Of a stretch of DNA of 14,194 bases, positions 1 through 6,329 are shown piece after piece. A model generated the notes under the pieces. The model did no database searches, was not told the origin of the DNA, and worked only from the letters and a program-made list of their open reading frames with translations. The stretch is from assembly GCA_031270515.1 (NCBI GenBank), contig JAISXM010000042.1:1-14194 (forward strand), written 5' to 3'. The stretch's first letter is position 1. The number at the start of each line of letters is the position of its first letter. Both the position numbers and the translations under genes were made by a program. This DNA is from Holosporales bacterium (GTDB lineage Bacteria; Pseudomonadota; Alphaproteobacteria; BNTO01).

Positions 1-47
1 TTCAGAAATATGGCAAGTTGGGCGCTGAAATGTGATCAGGAACCTTC

Positions 48-90
48 ACCAAAACACAAAAAGGTTGTCCGTTCGTTGCTTCGGTGACCG
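48..90 (+). repeat. dispersed 43-bp repeat, copy 1
   Basis: This segment aligns without gaps to 1834-1876. By my hand count 31 of 43 bases are identical. Shared blocks include AAACACAA and GTTCGT. The second copy overlaps the 3' end of the methyltransferase gene. The function is unknown; it may be a remnant of a mobile repeat. Confidence 0.5.
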
Positions 91-96
91 CGGCCC

Positions 97-138
97 CCAC
101 AATAAACAATTTGAAAACCGTTGTAATACAATGCGTAG
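97..138 (-). repeat. half copy of 75-bp palindromic element
   Basis: Read on the minus strand it gives TACGCATTGTATTACAAC, a gap, then TTTTCAAATTG and TTTATTGTGG. This matches the right arm of the element at 8619-8692. It abuts the full copy at 145-217, so the two may be nested or may share the central CCATAAAAACAA arm. Confidence 0.5.
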
Positions 139-144
139 ACCTGC

Positions 145-217
145 CCATAAAAACAATTTGAATTTTCATCCTCACCCAAGCCTTATAATACAACGAGCGT
201 CAAATCGTTTGTTATGG
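145..217 (+). repeat. 75-bp palindromic element (MITE/RPE-like), full copy
   Basis: The left arm is CCATAAAAACAATTTGAA and the right arm is TCAAATCGTTTGTTATGG; the two are imperfect inverted repeats. The whole 73 bp aligns with 8619-8692 on the plus strand and 5666-5735 on the minus strand. Read in the same frame as the coding copy at 8619, it also encodes AHKNN followed by a FHP-type stretch. No transposase is linked to it. Confidence 0.65.
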
Positions 218-261
218 TAACCCAAGGTAGATGAACTCCATAAAATGAGCTTCATTAAAAA

Positions 262-311
262 AACTCCACCACATTAACCTCGTCATATGAACTCCACCAC
301 ATTAACCTCGT
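262..311 (+). repeat. tandem 28-bp direct repeat (two copies)
   Basis: The 22-bp block AACTCCACC...CCTCGT occurs at 262-283 and again identically at 290-311. A partial copy (TGAACTCCA) lies at about 232. Two copies only, with no further spacer-repeat pattern. Confidence 0.8.
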
Positions 312-468
312 AACATAAACCCCGCCAATATCCCCCCCCGCCGCAAAAAAAATCCGCACATCACAAAAGCCCATGCAGACAAGTTCTCCTGTTGCACTGG
401 GCCAATAAAATGGCGATGATGGGCTATGTCATCGTCGGGCCCCCTTGGCCCTATTTCGGAGCATGCAC

Positions 469-1848
469 ATGAAGAAAATGTCCCCATGGTTGCGCCTGCG
501 TTTGCTCGAGCTGGTTGATGCGCTCCTCACGGAAAAGCGCCAGCCCGCGGACAGGTTGTTCGAGCGCGTCTCCGCAGAGCATAAGCTCGGCAGCCGAGAT
601 CGCCGGGCGCTGTCGCTGCGTTTTTACGGCTTTTTGCGGAATTACTGGAAGTGCGTGTACCTGTACGCGATGTATGGCACGCGGGGGAATAGGCGCAAAT
701 CTATGATGGATCGAATATATGCTATGGAGGAGGAGGGCCCGTCCGCAAAGGAGCTGATCGACGCACTGGAACTCATGGGCGCGCACGACGCCTCCGCGTA
801 CCCTGTGTCATCCAAAGTCAATATGCACCCTGAGATTTGGAGATTGTTCAAGGCGTCGTTTCCGGATGAGCAGTCCGCTATGGCCGCGGCGACGTATTCC
901 CCCCCCACGGTGGATATTCGCGTGAATACGTTTGCGGGCGTCACGAAAAGCGCCGTAATCCAGCACCTGTGCGCCAAAGGCATTCTCGTAGACGAGCTGC
1001 CGTATGACGGGTTGCGCTTGGGCAAACGTTGCGCGTTGGCGCGTGATCCGCTGTATCAGGCGGGGGCGTTTGAGGTGCAGGACTTCGCATCGCAGGTCGT
1101 CGCGCGCTTGTGCGAGGCGGGGCCGGGGATGCGCGTGCTGGACTTTTGCGCGGGCGAAGGCGGCAAGGCGATTGCGATGCTGAACGACTCGCAGGGGAAG
1201 GCGCGGGTGACGCTGGCGGATGTGAATGAGCGCAGGTTGGAGAGGGCGCGCGATCGCATAGGTCGCATTCCGGGGGCGTGTGTGGAGTTTGCAAGGCTGC
1301 AGGCTGAGGATGTCGCGGATGTCGCAGAGCTGCAGGCGGGAGAGTTTGCGGAGCTGCAGGCGGGAAATGTCGCGGATATGCAGCCAGCGAAGTTTGCAAA
1401 ACTGCAGCCAGCGAAGGTAGCAGAACTGCAGGCAGGGACGTTTGTAGAACTGCAGCCGGGGACGTTTGACTTAGTCGTTGTGGACGCGCCTTGCTCGGGC
1501 ATGGGGACGTTTCGCCGCAATCCGGATAAAACGGTGCATTTGCGGGCGTCGGATGTGTTCGAATATGCGGAGCTTCAGCGGAAAATATTGCAGAGGGCGG
1601 CGGCGTTTGTGAAAAAAGGCGGGCGGTTGGTGTATATCACGTGCTCGTACTTTAAAGCGGAGAATGAGGATGTGGTGAACGATTTCGTGAACGCAACTCC
1701 TGGGGCGGAGTTCGTTGATATGCGCGATGTTTGGAGGAGGACGTGCTCGACGGCGATTCCGCACGGCTGCACGGCAACGGGGGTAAGGTTGGAGTATACG
1801 GATGGTTTTTTTGTGGCGTCGTTGCGGATGTCTACCCAAACACAATAA
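469..1848 (+). CDS. rsmB: 16S rRNA (cytosine-C5) methyltransferase, RsmB/NOP2 family
   Basis: This SAM-dependent enzyme probably makes m5C in 16S rRNA, as RsmB does at position 967 in E. coli. The first ~130 residues look like the NusB-like RNA-binding domain of RsmB. A Rossmann methyltransferase domain follows. Motif I is VLDFCAGEGGK (residues 223-233). Motif IV is DAPCSG with Cys342, and motif VI is ITCSY with Cys392; these are the two cysteines the family uses for catalysis and product release. I chose ATG 469 because GGAG at 458-461 is seven bases upstream; the frame is open back to a TTG at 445. An insertion of about 59 residues made of 8-residue repeats (276-334) lies between strands beta-3 and beta-4. 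The end departs from the usual GTDGFF..L family ending because the last codons lie in a dispersed repeat (1834-1876). The gene is richer in GC than the secreted-protein genes. The family is clear; RsmB over another RsmB-like m5C enzyme is likely but not certain. Confidence 0.85.
   Translation: MKKMSPWLRLRLLELVDALLTEKRQPADRLFERVSAEHKLGSRDRRALSLRFYGFLRNYWKCVYLYAMYGTRGNRRKSMMDRIYAMEEEGPSAKELIDALELMGAHDASAYPVSSKVNMHPEIWRLFKASFPDEQSAMAAATYSPPTVDIRVNTFAGVTKSAVIQHLCAKGILVDELPYDGLRLGKRCALARDPLYQAGAFEVQDFASQVVARLCEAGPGMRVLDFCAGEGGKAIAMLNDSQGKARVTLADVNERRLERARDRIGRIPGACVEFARLQAEDVADVAELQAGEFAELQAGNVADMQPAKFAKLQPAKVAELQAGTFVELQPGTFDLVVVDAPCSGMGTFRRNPDKTVHLRASDVFEYAELQRKILQRAAAFVKKGGRLVYITCSYFKAENEDVVNDFVNATPGAEFVDMRDVWRRTCSTAIPHGCTATGVRLEYTDGFFVASLRMSTQTQ
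1294..1470 (+). repeat. in-frame 24-bp minisatellite in rsmB
   Basis: Six contiguous 24-bp units start at 1327, 1351, 1375, 1399, 1423 and 1447. A seventh, diverged unit lies at 1294-1317, separated by 9 bp. The encoded units are ELQAGEFA, ELQAGNVA, DMQPAKFA, KLQPAKVA, ELQAGTFV and ELQPGTFD. The last unit runs directly into the conserved strand LVVVDAPC, so the array probably grew by duplicating the segment just before motif IV. Confidence 0.9.
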
Positions 1849-1876
1849 GATTATCAGTTCGTCGTTTTGGATCACG
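1834..1876 (+). repeat. dispersed 43-bp repeat, copy 2, overlapping the rsmB stop
   Basis: It aligns with 48-90 (about 31 of 43 bases). It begins inside the last codons of rsmB and supplies its TAA stop (1846-1848), so insertion of this repeat may have replaced the original 3' end of the gene. Confidence 0.5.
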
Positions 1877-1886
1877 AGCTGGGACC

Positions 1887-1907
1887 CCATTCAACTCAGT
1901 TGAATGG
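1887..1907. repeat. perfect 9-bp palindrome downstream of rsmB
   Basis: CCATTCAAC (1887-1895) and GTTGAATGG (1899-1907) are exact inverted repeats around the triplet TCA. No T run follows on either strand, so it is not a canonical terminator, though its place 39 bp after the rsmB stop would suit a transcript-end hairpin. It lies within a 76-codon minus-strand open frame (1832-2062) that I do not believe is a gene. Confidence 0.6.
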
Positions 1908-1997
1908 AAATCCAATTTGAGCATAGCATCCAATTCTGCCTCAAAATCTTGTGAACGTAAAAATGTGTCCAAAAAATATTTTTTAGAGCAACGTCTA

Positions 1998-2027
1998 TTG
2001 CACACATCATAAGAAAACTGATATAAC
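1998..2027 (+). promoter_or_regulatory. probable sigma-70 promoter for the rpsF operon
   Basis: TTGCAC (1998-2003) and TATAAC (2022-2027) are separated by 18 bp. Transcription would start near 2034 and give a leader of about 115 nt before rpsF. This is the best match in the gap between rsmB and rpsF. Confidence 0.4.
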
Positions 2028-2043
2028 TTAGATATTGTTCTTT

Positions 2044-2121
2044 GCTTGCGAGCGTATTGCAAGCTGCTCGGGGACAGTGCGTTTGTGCGTGTAGGCGGTT
2101 TTTGCGTTTATATCCGCGCAT
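2044..2121 (+). promoter_or_regulatory. possible structured leader of rpsF (S6:S18 autoregulation candidate)
   Basis: Two hairpins can be drawn. GCTTGC (2044-2049) pairs with GCAAGC (2059-2064). GTGC (2085-2088) and GCGG (2095-2098) pair with CCGCGCAT (2114-2121), leaving a one-sided bulge. Leaders of rpsF operons in many bacteria bind the S6:S18 pair through a bulged stem. I could not confirm that consensus here, so this is tentative. Confidence 0.25.
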
Positions 2122-2149
2122 TTGTTCCTAGTATCCAGAAAGGAGTGTC

Positions 2150-2542
2150 ATGAATAAGTGTTATGAGATTGTGTTTATCGTCAGGCAAGATGCGACTTCG
2201 AATCTTGTCGAGTCAATAGCTGCGAGTGTCAGCAAAGTCGTAAAGGACTCCGGTGGCGATATTACAAAGACGGAGTTCTGCGGCCTGCGGGCGTTCGCGT
2301 ACCCCATAAAGAAAAGCAAGAAAGGCCATTATGTGCTGCTCAACGCAATTTGCGACGGGGAGGTCATATTTGAACTTGATCGCCAGCTGCGCATAAATGA
2401 AGACGTGGTGAGGCACCTAAGTGTTCGCGTCGAAGCGCTAGATAGCAATCCGTCGGCGCTGATGCAGAGCCGGCATTACAGGGAAAGTTTCGATGACGAT
2501 GATGTCCCGTCAGACAACGTTCCAGAAGTCGTTGCAGAATAA
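2150..2542 (+). CDS. rpsF: 30S ribosomal protein bS6
   Basis: bS6 binds the central domain of 16S rRNA as a dimer with bS18 on the platform of the small subunit. The 130 residues start MNKCYEIVFIV and include GLRAFAYPIKKSKKGHYVLL, the family's second strand region. An acidic tail (FDDDDVPSDNVPEVVAE) follows the RNA-binding domain, as in many alphaproteobacterial S6 proteins. The ATG at 2150 is preceded by AAAGGAGTGTC, a strong ribosome binding site. It is the first gene of a tight operon: rpsR begins 10 bp after the stop. Confidence 0.95.
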   Translation: MNKCYEIVFIVRQDATSNLVESIAASVSKVVKDSGGDITKTEFCGLRAFAYPIKKSKKGHYVLLNAICDGEVIFELDRQLRINEDVVRHLSVRVEALDSNPSALMQSRHYRESFDDDDVPSDNVPEVVAE

Positions 2543-2552
2543 TAGGTGATAT

Positions 2553-3005
2553 ATGTCTGAATTCGTAAAAAATACACAATCCGGCGAGTCTCCTGATGTG
2601 GGGGAGCGCTCTGGGACCGGTGAGAGGAAAGAGCGTTCTGGGTATCCTGATCGCGGGGGCGGCAGCTATAATAACAGAGGTGATCGCAGTAGCTCTGGTG
2701 ACAGAGGCGAACGCAGCAGCGGAGGCGGAGGCGGGGGAGGTTACGGCGACAGGAGTGAACGCTTTGATCGCAACGACAACTTCCGCAAGCAGCAGGTGTT
2801 CCGTCGTCGCACATGCCCTTTTTCCGGGCCTGAAGCGCATGCAATCGATTACAAGGATGTAAAGGTATTATCGCGGTATTTGTCCGACCGGGGGAAAATT
2901 CTCCCCAGCAGGGTTACTGCGGTTTGCTTTAAGAAACAGCGCGAACTTGCGCTTGCGGTAAAACGCGCCAGATTTTTGGCGTTGTTGCCGTATGTCAATG
3001 ACTAA
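2553..3005 (+). CDS. rpsR: 30S ribosomal protein bS18 with Gly/Arg/Ser-rich N-terminal extension
   Basis: The C-terminal ~67 residues (from RRRTCPF at about 84) are a normal bS18: DYKDVKVLSRYLSDRGKI, then SRVTAVCFKKQRELA and KRARFLALLPY. bS18 proteins are usually 70-90 residues; this one has 150. Residues 1-83 are low complexity, with GERSGTGERKERS, RGGGS, DRSSSGDRGERSS, a run of seven glycines and repeated DRSER-type motifs. This resembles eukaryotic RGG or bacterial SSB-type disordered tails. The start at ATG 2553 is preceded by a weak AGGTGA. No nearer ATG in frame sits just ahead of the core with a good ribosome binding site. The extension is probably disordered and RNA-binding; this is inference. 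The stop overlaps the frame of rplU by one base. Confidence 0.93.
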   Translation: MSEFVKNTQSGESPDVGERSGTGERKERSGYPDRGGGSYNNRGDRSSSGDRGERSSGGGGGGGYGDRSERFDRNDNFRKQQVFRRRTCPFSGPEAHAIDYKDVKVLSRYLSDRGKILPSRVTAVCFKKQRELALAVKRARFLALLPYVND

Positions 3006-3025
3006 TGCTTTGTGAGAGAGTGGAT

Positions 3026-3346
3026 ATGTTCGCTATAGTAAAAACAGGTGGAAGGCAGTACCGCGTATCAGAGGGCAGCCTAATTAAAACGGAGCGAGTC
3101 GCAGGTGCAGACGGCGATGTCGTAAGCTTGACGGATGTTTTGATGTTTTCGGATGGAGCAAACGTCACAGTTGGCACTCCTTCTGTCGACGGCATAGTCG
3201 TTCAGGCGGAAATCGTAAAACAAGGGAGAGATAAGAAGATCATTGTGTTTAAGAAGACTCGGCGACACAATTATCGACGAAAAAAAGGGCATAGACAGGA
3301 TATATCTATATTAAAGGTGACAAAAATCCTTACCAACATTCTTTAA
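3026..3346 (+). CDS. rplU: 50S ribosomal protein bL21
   Basis: bL21 is a large-subunit protein that binds 23S rRNA. The 106 residues begin MFAIVKTGGRQYRVSEG, the hallmark start of the family. The family's basic segment KKTRRHNYRRKKGHRQ is followed by the usual C-terminal strand LKVTKIL. The frame is open back to an ATG at 3005, but MFAIVKTGG is the conserved start and GAGAGAGTGG lies just before it. Only 20 bp separate it from rpsR, so it is probably cotranscribed with rpsF-rpsR. In most bacteria rplI follows rpsR, and rplU-rpmA form their own operon, often with obg. Confidence 0.95.
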   Translation: MFAIVKTGGRQYRVSEGSLIKTERVAGADGDVVSLTDVLMFSDGANVTVGTPSVDGIVVQAEIVKQGRDKKIIVFKKTRRHNYRRKKGHRQDISILKVTKILTNIL

Positions 3347-3404
3347 ATCAATATTTTGTAGGGATAAAGATTTATTTGTTTTTATGGAAAGAGGTTAGAT
3401 AAAC

Positions 3405-3653
3405 ATGGCAACAAAAAAAGCGGGCGGAAGTTCCAGAAATGGGAGAGACTCTGCCGGACGTCGTTTGGGCGTGAAAAAATTTGGAGGAGAGCACATTGCT
3501 GCTGGTGGAATTATTGTTCGCCAACGAGGAACAAAGTTTTATCCAGGGCGAAACGTTGGCATGGGGCGGGACCATACACTGTTTGCAAAGGCTGCTGGGA
3601 TAATTTCGTTCTCGGTTGGAGCAAAGGATCGCTCGTTCGTTCACGTTGGGTAG
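3405..3653 (+). CDS. rpmA: 50S ribosomal protein bL27
   Basis: bL27 lies near the peptidyl transferase centre, and its N-terminal tail reaches the tRNA ends. The 82 residues start MATKKAGGSSRNGRDSAGRR and contain GGIIVRQRGTKFYPG and GRDHTLFA, all family signatures. No N-terminal presequence is present, unlike the Firmicutes form. AAAGAGG lies about ten bases upstream of the ATG. It is the last gene of the ribosomal run: a terminator-like hairpin follows within 30 bp, and obg, often next, is absent. Confidence 0.96.
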   Translation: MATKKAGGSSRNGRDSAGRRLGVKKFGGEHIAAGGIIVRQRGTKFYPGRNVGMGRDHTLFAKAAGIISFSVGAKDRSFVHVG

Positions 3654-3678
3654 TTACAGAAAGCTTTGATACTTACTG

Positions 3679-3721
3679 AAAGCCCTCTGTATATAAGGAT
3701 TTTTCTTCATGGGGGCTTTTT
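3679..3721 (+). terminator. Rho-independent-type terminator after rpmA
   Basis: AAAGCCCTC (3679-3687) pairs imperfectly with GGGGGCTTTTT (3711-3721), and the T run ends the structure. The loop is long (about 23 nt), which lowers confidence, but its place just after the ribosomal genes fits. Confidence 0.55.
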
Positions 3722-3741
3722 GTGTGCCAAAACCCCGATCC

Positions 3742-3939
3742 CCATAACAAACAGTTCAAAAGTCTTTGTAATACAATGCTTAGGGCAGGGCAGGGCAGGG
3801 GGTAGAAACATCCAAATCCCCGTGTTTCCCCATATGAATGAATATTGTTGTAATACAGCTCTTAGACTAAGGGATGTCATAAAAGAACAAATCGTTTATG
3901 CGAAAATACATTGTTGGATTTTCACAATAAACGATTTCA
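3742..3939. repeat. cluster of partial palindromic-element copies
   Basis: Three fragments of the 75-bp element lie here. At 3742-3784 the minus-strand right arm is seen (CCATAACAAACAGTTCAAA ... TTTGTAATACAATGC). At 3844-3865 a second TTGTAATACA..CTCTTAG copy occurs. At 3921-3939 CACAATAAACGATTTCAAA matches 99-117. Between them is a GGGCA run (about 3783-3800). The open frames crossing this area are repeat artefacts; I see no gene between 3654 and 3977. Confidence 0.5.
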
Positions 3940-3977
3940 AATTAATTGGTGCCTCCGGTCTGGAGGGCTCTTTCAAG

Positions 3978-5516
3978 TTAGCTATCCGCATCGCCAGAAG
4001 AGGCCGATCGTTCCCTGTGGTGATGATGCGGCCGATCTGGAGCGGGGCTGCGGTGCGATGTCGACCCATAAGGCGAGCAATGACCCGAAGAGACATGGTG
4101 CGACACACAATATGGACTGGGCCAATGAGGGAATCGCATACTATCCAATGCATGGTCATCAGGGAATAACTGACGATAAACGCCAGGATGATACTGCGAG
4201 CTCGAGCAGCTCGGGTGAGGCGGCCGATTGGCGCATTTGTGCGGCGATTGCCTTGGTCCCCCCGGCTTAGGAGCGCCTGGCGTCTTGCATTTTGACTGAT
4301 TTGCTCCTCCTGGCGCCCCCGGATGCGTTGGTCTACCTGGTTTATGCGAATTTCCTGACGAATTAGTACTTCCCTGATGGTCAGATGACGCACCATCAGC
4401 TCCATCCGCATCCGTTGGTGCCTCTGCATCCGATTTTGGCTTATGCTTACATAGATGGTGTCCCACAGGCCCCGGCTTTACACGACACGTTGATTCCCAA
4501 AGTGGTCCCCAAGGAGAAGGTTTCGGGCACCCTGGACCGTGCACATGCACTCGCGGGCACGGAGTCCCCTGAGGGCCCTGAGGGCCGCTCTTGCACTCTT
4601 CAGATAACCAATGTTGTGGAACATGGATACATATATCAGGATCCATGATCATGCTGTAACGACTTATGATAGAAGGATGCGCCTCCGCCAACTCGCACAA
4701 CAACACGAGCATTTGATTATTACGCAGCTCTAACCTAACACATTCAGCGTGAATGTCTTTTATCTCACTTTCCATTCGATCTAATTGATTCGTTACTCGA
4801 GTAAAGCCAGCGTGACTAATTTCCCCAAAATCATTGAACTTCTTCACCGAAGGAAGCCCCGCCTGAATTTCCCCCAACACCTTGTGCAACTCAACGAGAC
4901 ACGCACTTATGGTGCCTGGCAGGCGAACTACTCCGCCGTTGGGGGTGCGCCTGATGATTGTAGATGTCAGCCCGATCGCCTCCTGCAGAGGCTTTGTGGG
5001 CTCGTCAATAATAGAAGGAACCGTTTCACCACTAAACAATTGCTGCGGATTTGAGTCAAAATTTACAATCCTCTGATTATTCCACTTAATGTTATACGGG
5101 CGCCCCAGTTTATCAATATACGTAGCCGCCCCGCCGTTTTCATCTTCACGTGTTACCTCGAAATAATGATCCGCATGCCGAAACCTGTCCTTCATAACGA
5201 TAAACGGATTATCGGTGTTTTCGAAGCGCAATGGCGACGTTTTTATTAGCGCCGAAAGTTGTTGCTTCAGCTCGATTAGTGCTTCTTCTTGCAAAGGTTG
5301 GGACATAAAGCTCGCGGGCACAAGGTCCGAGCCAGTCACTGCGGTGGAAATACTCCTTAGCGCACTTATAAGGCATTCGAACTGGGCTTGTATTCCACCT
5401 TCAGGAAAGTCGTTGATCTCTTCGGGGGACTCCTCTGGCGGCTCTGCACACTCGCATGTATAAATACTAACGCTGGTTGTTATAATGACGCCTAGCGTTC
5501 TCATAATACTTTTCAT
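3978..5516 (-). CDS. exported protein with Pro/Gly/His/Cys-rich collagen-like tail, function unknown
   Basis: I do not recognise this 512-aa protein. Residues 1-24 look like a signal peptide (MKSIMRTLG, a hydrophobic stretch, then CECA before EPPEE), so it is probably exported. Residues 25-300 look globular and include a helical, coiled-coil-like stretch around 236-285 (TNQLDRMESEIKDIH, LELRNNQM). From about residue 309 the protein becomes low complexity: GPQGPQGTPCP, a VHVHGPGCP patch, PGRPTHPGAPGG and RPHHHHRER, with ten cysteines and many histidines over 200 residues. Such a tail could bind metal, crosslink through disulphides or form an extended stalk; all three are inference. ATG 5516 has AAAGG seven bases upstream. 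The gene stands alone on its strand and diverges from the Fis-like gene; a palindromic element lies in the shared upstream gap. Confidence 0.7.
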   Translation of the reverse strand: MKSIMRTLGVIITTSVSIYTCECAEPPEESPEEINDFPEGGIQAQFECLISALRSISTAVTGSDLVPASFMSQPLQEEALIELKQQLSALIKTSPLRFENTDNPFIVMKDRFRHADHYFEVTREDENGGAATYIDKLGRPYNIKWNNQRIVNFDSNPQQLFSGETVPSIIDEPTKPLQEAIGLTSTIIRRTPNGGVVRLPGTISACLVELHKVLGEIQAGLPSVKKFNDFGEISHAGFTRVTNQLDRMESEIKDIHAECVRLELRNNQMLVLLCELAEAHPSIISRYSMIMDPDICIHVPQHWLSEECKSGPQGPQGTPCPRVHVHGPGCPKPSPWGPLWESTCRVKPGPVGHHLCKHKPKSDAEAPTDADGADGASSDHQGSTNSSGNSHKPGRPTHPGAPGGANQSKCKTPGAPKPGGPRQSPHKCANRPPHPSCSSSQYHPGVYRQLFPDDHALDSMRFPHWPSPYCVSHHVSSGHCSPYGSTSHRSPAPDRPHHHHRERSASSGDADS

Positions 5517-5665
5517 TCGCGGACCTTTAAATGGGCTGCACCTATATTTAGTATGCCCTATACTGGTTAATTAAATGTTAATACACAAAAAATCACGGCA
5601 TCAAGTCGACAATATTTGCTAAAAAACTATACGCGTAATACCGAGCTTTTTTTTTATATACTTCC

Positions 5666-5735
5666 CCATAAAAACAAGTTGATATTCGTTGTTTTACAAG
5701 GTATAGATAGGGATAAAATGCAAATTGTTTTATGG
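5666..5735 (-). repeat. 75-bp palindromic element, full copy (minus orientation)
   Basis: On the minus strand it reads CCATAAAACAATTTGCATTT, TATCCCTAT and ACAACGAATATCAA, ending CTTGTTTTTATGG. This is collinear with 8619-8692. On the plus strand it ends five bases before TATAAT (5740-5745), so it sits in the upstream region shared by the divergent 512-aa and Fis-like genes. Confidence 0.65.
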
Positions 5736-5790
5736 ACACTATAATTATTAATTTGGTTATCCCCAAAGCCAGTCTATGCTAGGATCACGC

Positions 5791-6213
5791 ATGTTCAGCA
5801 TAAAAACGTTGCCTATGCCAAACAAATTGGTCCCGCCAAGCTCCCCCCCTACGTCGGTGGATTCATCTCTGCCAAGCAAGTCGCATGCGTCGTCGGATTC
5901 GTCTCTGCCAAGCAAGTCGCATGCGTCGAGCAAGAAGGCGGCGACGCGGCTTGAGCAGGCCGTGCACGATGCTCTGACTATCTACCTGGAGCAACATGAT
6001 GGGCTGTTGCCTGCTACGGGCTTATACAATCGCGTCATTGAGGAGGTTGAGCGCCCTCTAATTTTTTTGACGCTGCAGTTCGTCGATGGCAACCAAAGTA
6101 AGGCCGCAAGCATATTAGGCCTGAGTCGCAACACGTTTCGCAAGAAGGTGACGACGCTGTTGCAGCAGAGGGAAGGGAGCGACAAGTTGAAGAAGCTTGC
6201 TACGTCTATTTAG
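5791..6213 (+). CDS. Fis-family DNA-binding protein
   Basis: The C-terminal ~85 residues match Fis and the Fis-type C-terminus of NtrC-class regulators: LEQAVHDALTIYLEQHDG, then LYNRVIEEVERPLI and the helix-turn-helix GNQSKAASILGLSRNTFRKK. E. coli Fis has [20 protein letters not shown] at the same place. No AAA+ domain is present, so it is a free-standing Fis-like nucleoid or transcription factor. The N-terminal ~50 residues are low complexity with a 12-residue tandem duplication. ATG 5791 is chosen because AGGA (5781-5784) is six bases upstream; an in-frame ATG at 5776 lacks a site. TATAAT at 5740-5745 could be its -10 box but has no matching -35. It lies among three secreted-protein genes, and regulation of them is only a guess. 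Confidence 0.85.
   Translation: MFSIKTLPMPNKLVPPSSPPTSVDSSLPSKSHASSDSSLPSKSHASSKKAATRLEQAVHDALTIYLEQHDGLLPATGLYNRVIEEVERPLIFLTLQFVDGNQSKAASILGLSRNTFRKKVTTLLQQREGSDKLKKLATSI
5860..5931 (+). repeat. in-frame 36-bp tandem duplication
   Basis: Two nearly identical units (5860-5895 and 5896-5931) each encode DSSLPSKSHASS in the N-terminal region of the Fis-like protein. Confidence 0.92.
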
Positions 6214-6314
6214 ATAAGGAATGATTTTTTTTATCGCATATTCATTTAACTCAAAATAGTCCTTAATTTTCGATATTAAACCAAAGAGCGCTTAACGATT
6301 TTTTAACCTTTTTG

Positions 6315-6323
6315 TGATATAAT
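6315..6323 (+). promoter_or_regulatory. extended -10 promoter (TGATATAAT)
   Basis: TGA followed by TATAAT (6318-6323) is a perfect -10 with the TGn extension. It has no good -35 at standard spacing (TTAACG at 6292 is 20 bp away). The predicted start is near 6330, exactly at the foot of a strong hairpin. No open frame follows on this strand, which suggests a non-coding transcript. Confidence 0.5.
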
Positions 6324-6329
6324 AGCCAT

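Larger units (their letters stand above)
1..468. other. gene-free region rich in short repeats
   Basis: I see no convincing coding frame here. The short open frames are interrupted and overlap repeats. The stretch holds a copy of a 43-bp dispersed repeat (48-90), a half copy and a full copy of the 75-bp palindromic element (97-138 and 145-217), and a 28-bp-spaced direct repeat (262-311). A short hairpin is formed by AACCTT (41-46) with AAGGTT (60-65). Any promoter for the methyltransferase gene starting near 469 should lie at the right end, but I found no good -35/-10 pair. Confidence 0.6.

Noticed and set aside
262..311. Possible CRISPR-like repeat
   Set aside because: Only two 22-bp copies with a 6-bp gap, no array and no cas genes.
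941..1520. Long minus-strand open frames (152 and 154 codons) opposite rsmB
   Set aside because: They are low-complexity shadows of a GC-rich gene and its minisatellite; rsmB carries all the conserved motifs.
1832..2062. Minus-strand open frame of 76 codons ending RRTDNLIVFG
   Set aside because: It overlaps the 3' end of rsmB, a dispersed repeat, a palindrome and the likely rpsF promoter, and has no plausible start signal. It may be a repeat-derived frame rather than a gene.
3666..4169. Plus-strand open frame of 167 codons after rpmA
   Set aside because: It runs through the terminator and repeat cluster and then antisense to the 512-aa gene; no sensible protein or ribosome binding site.
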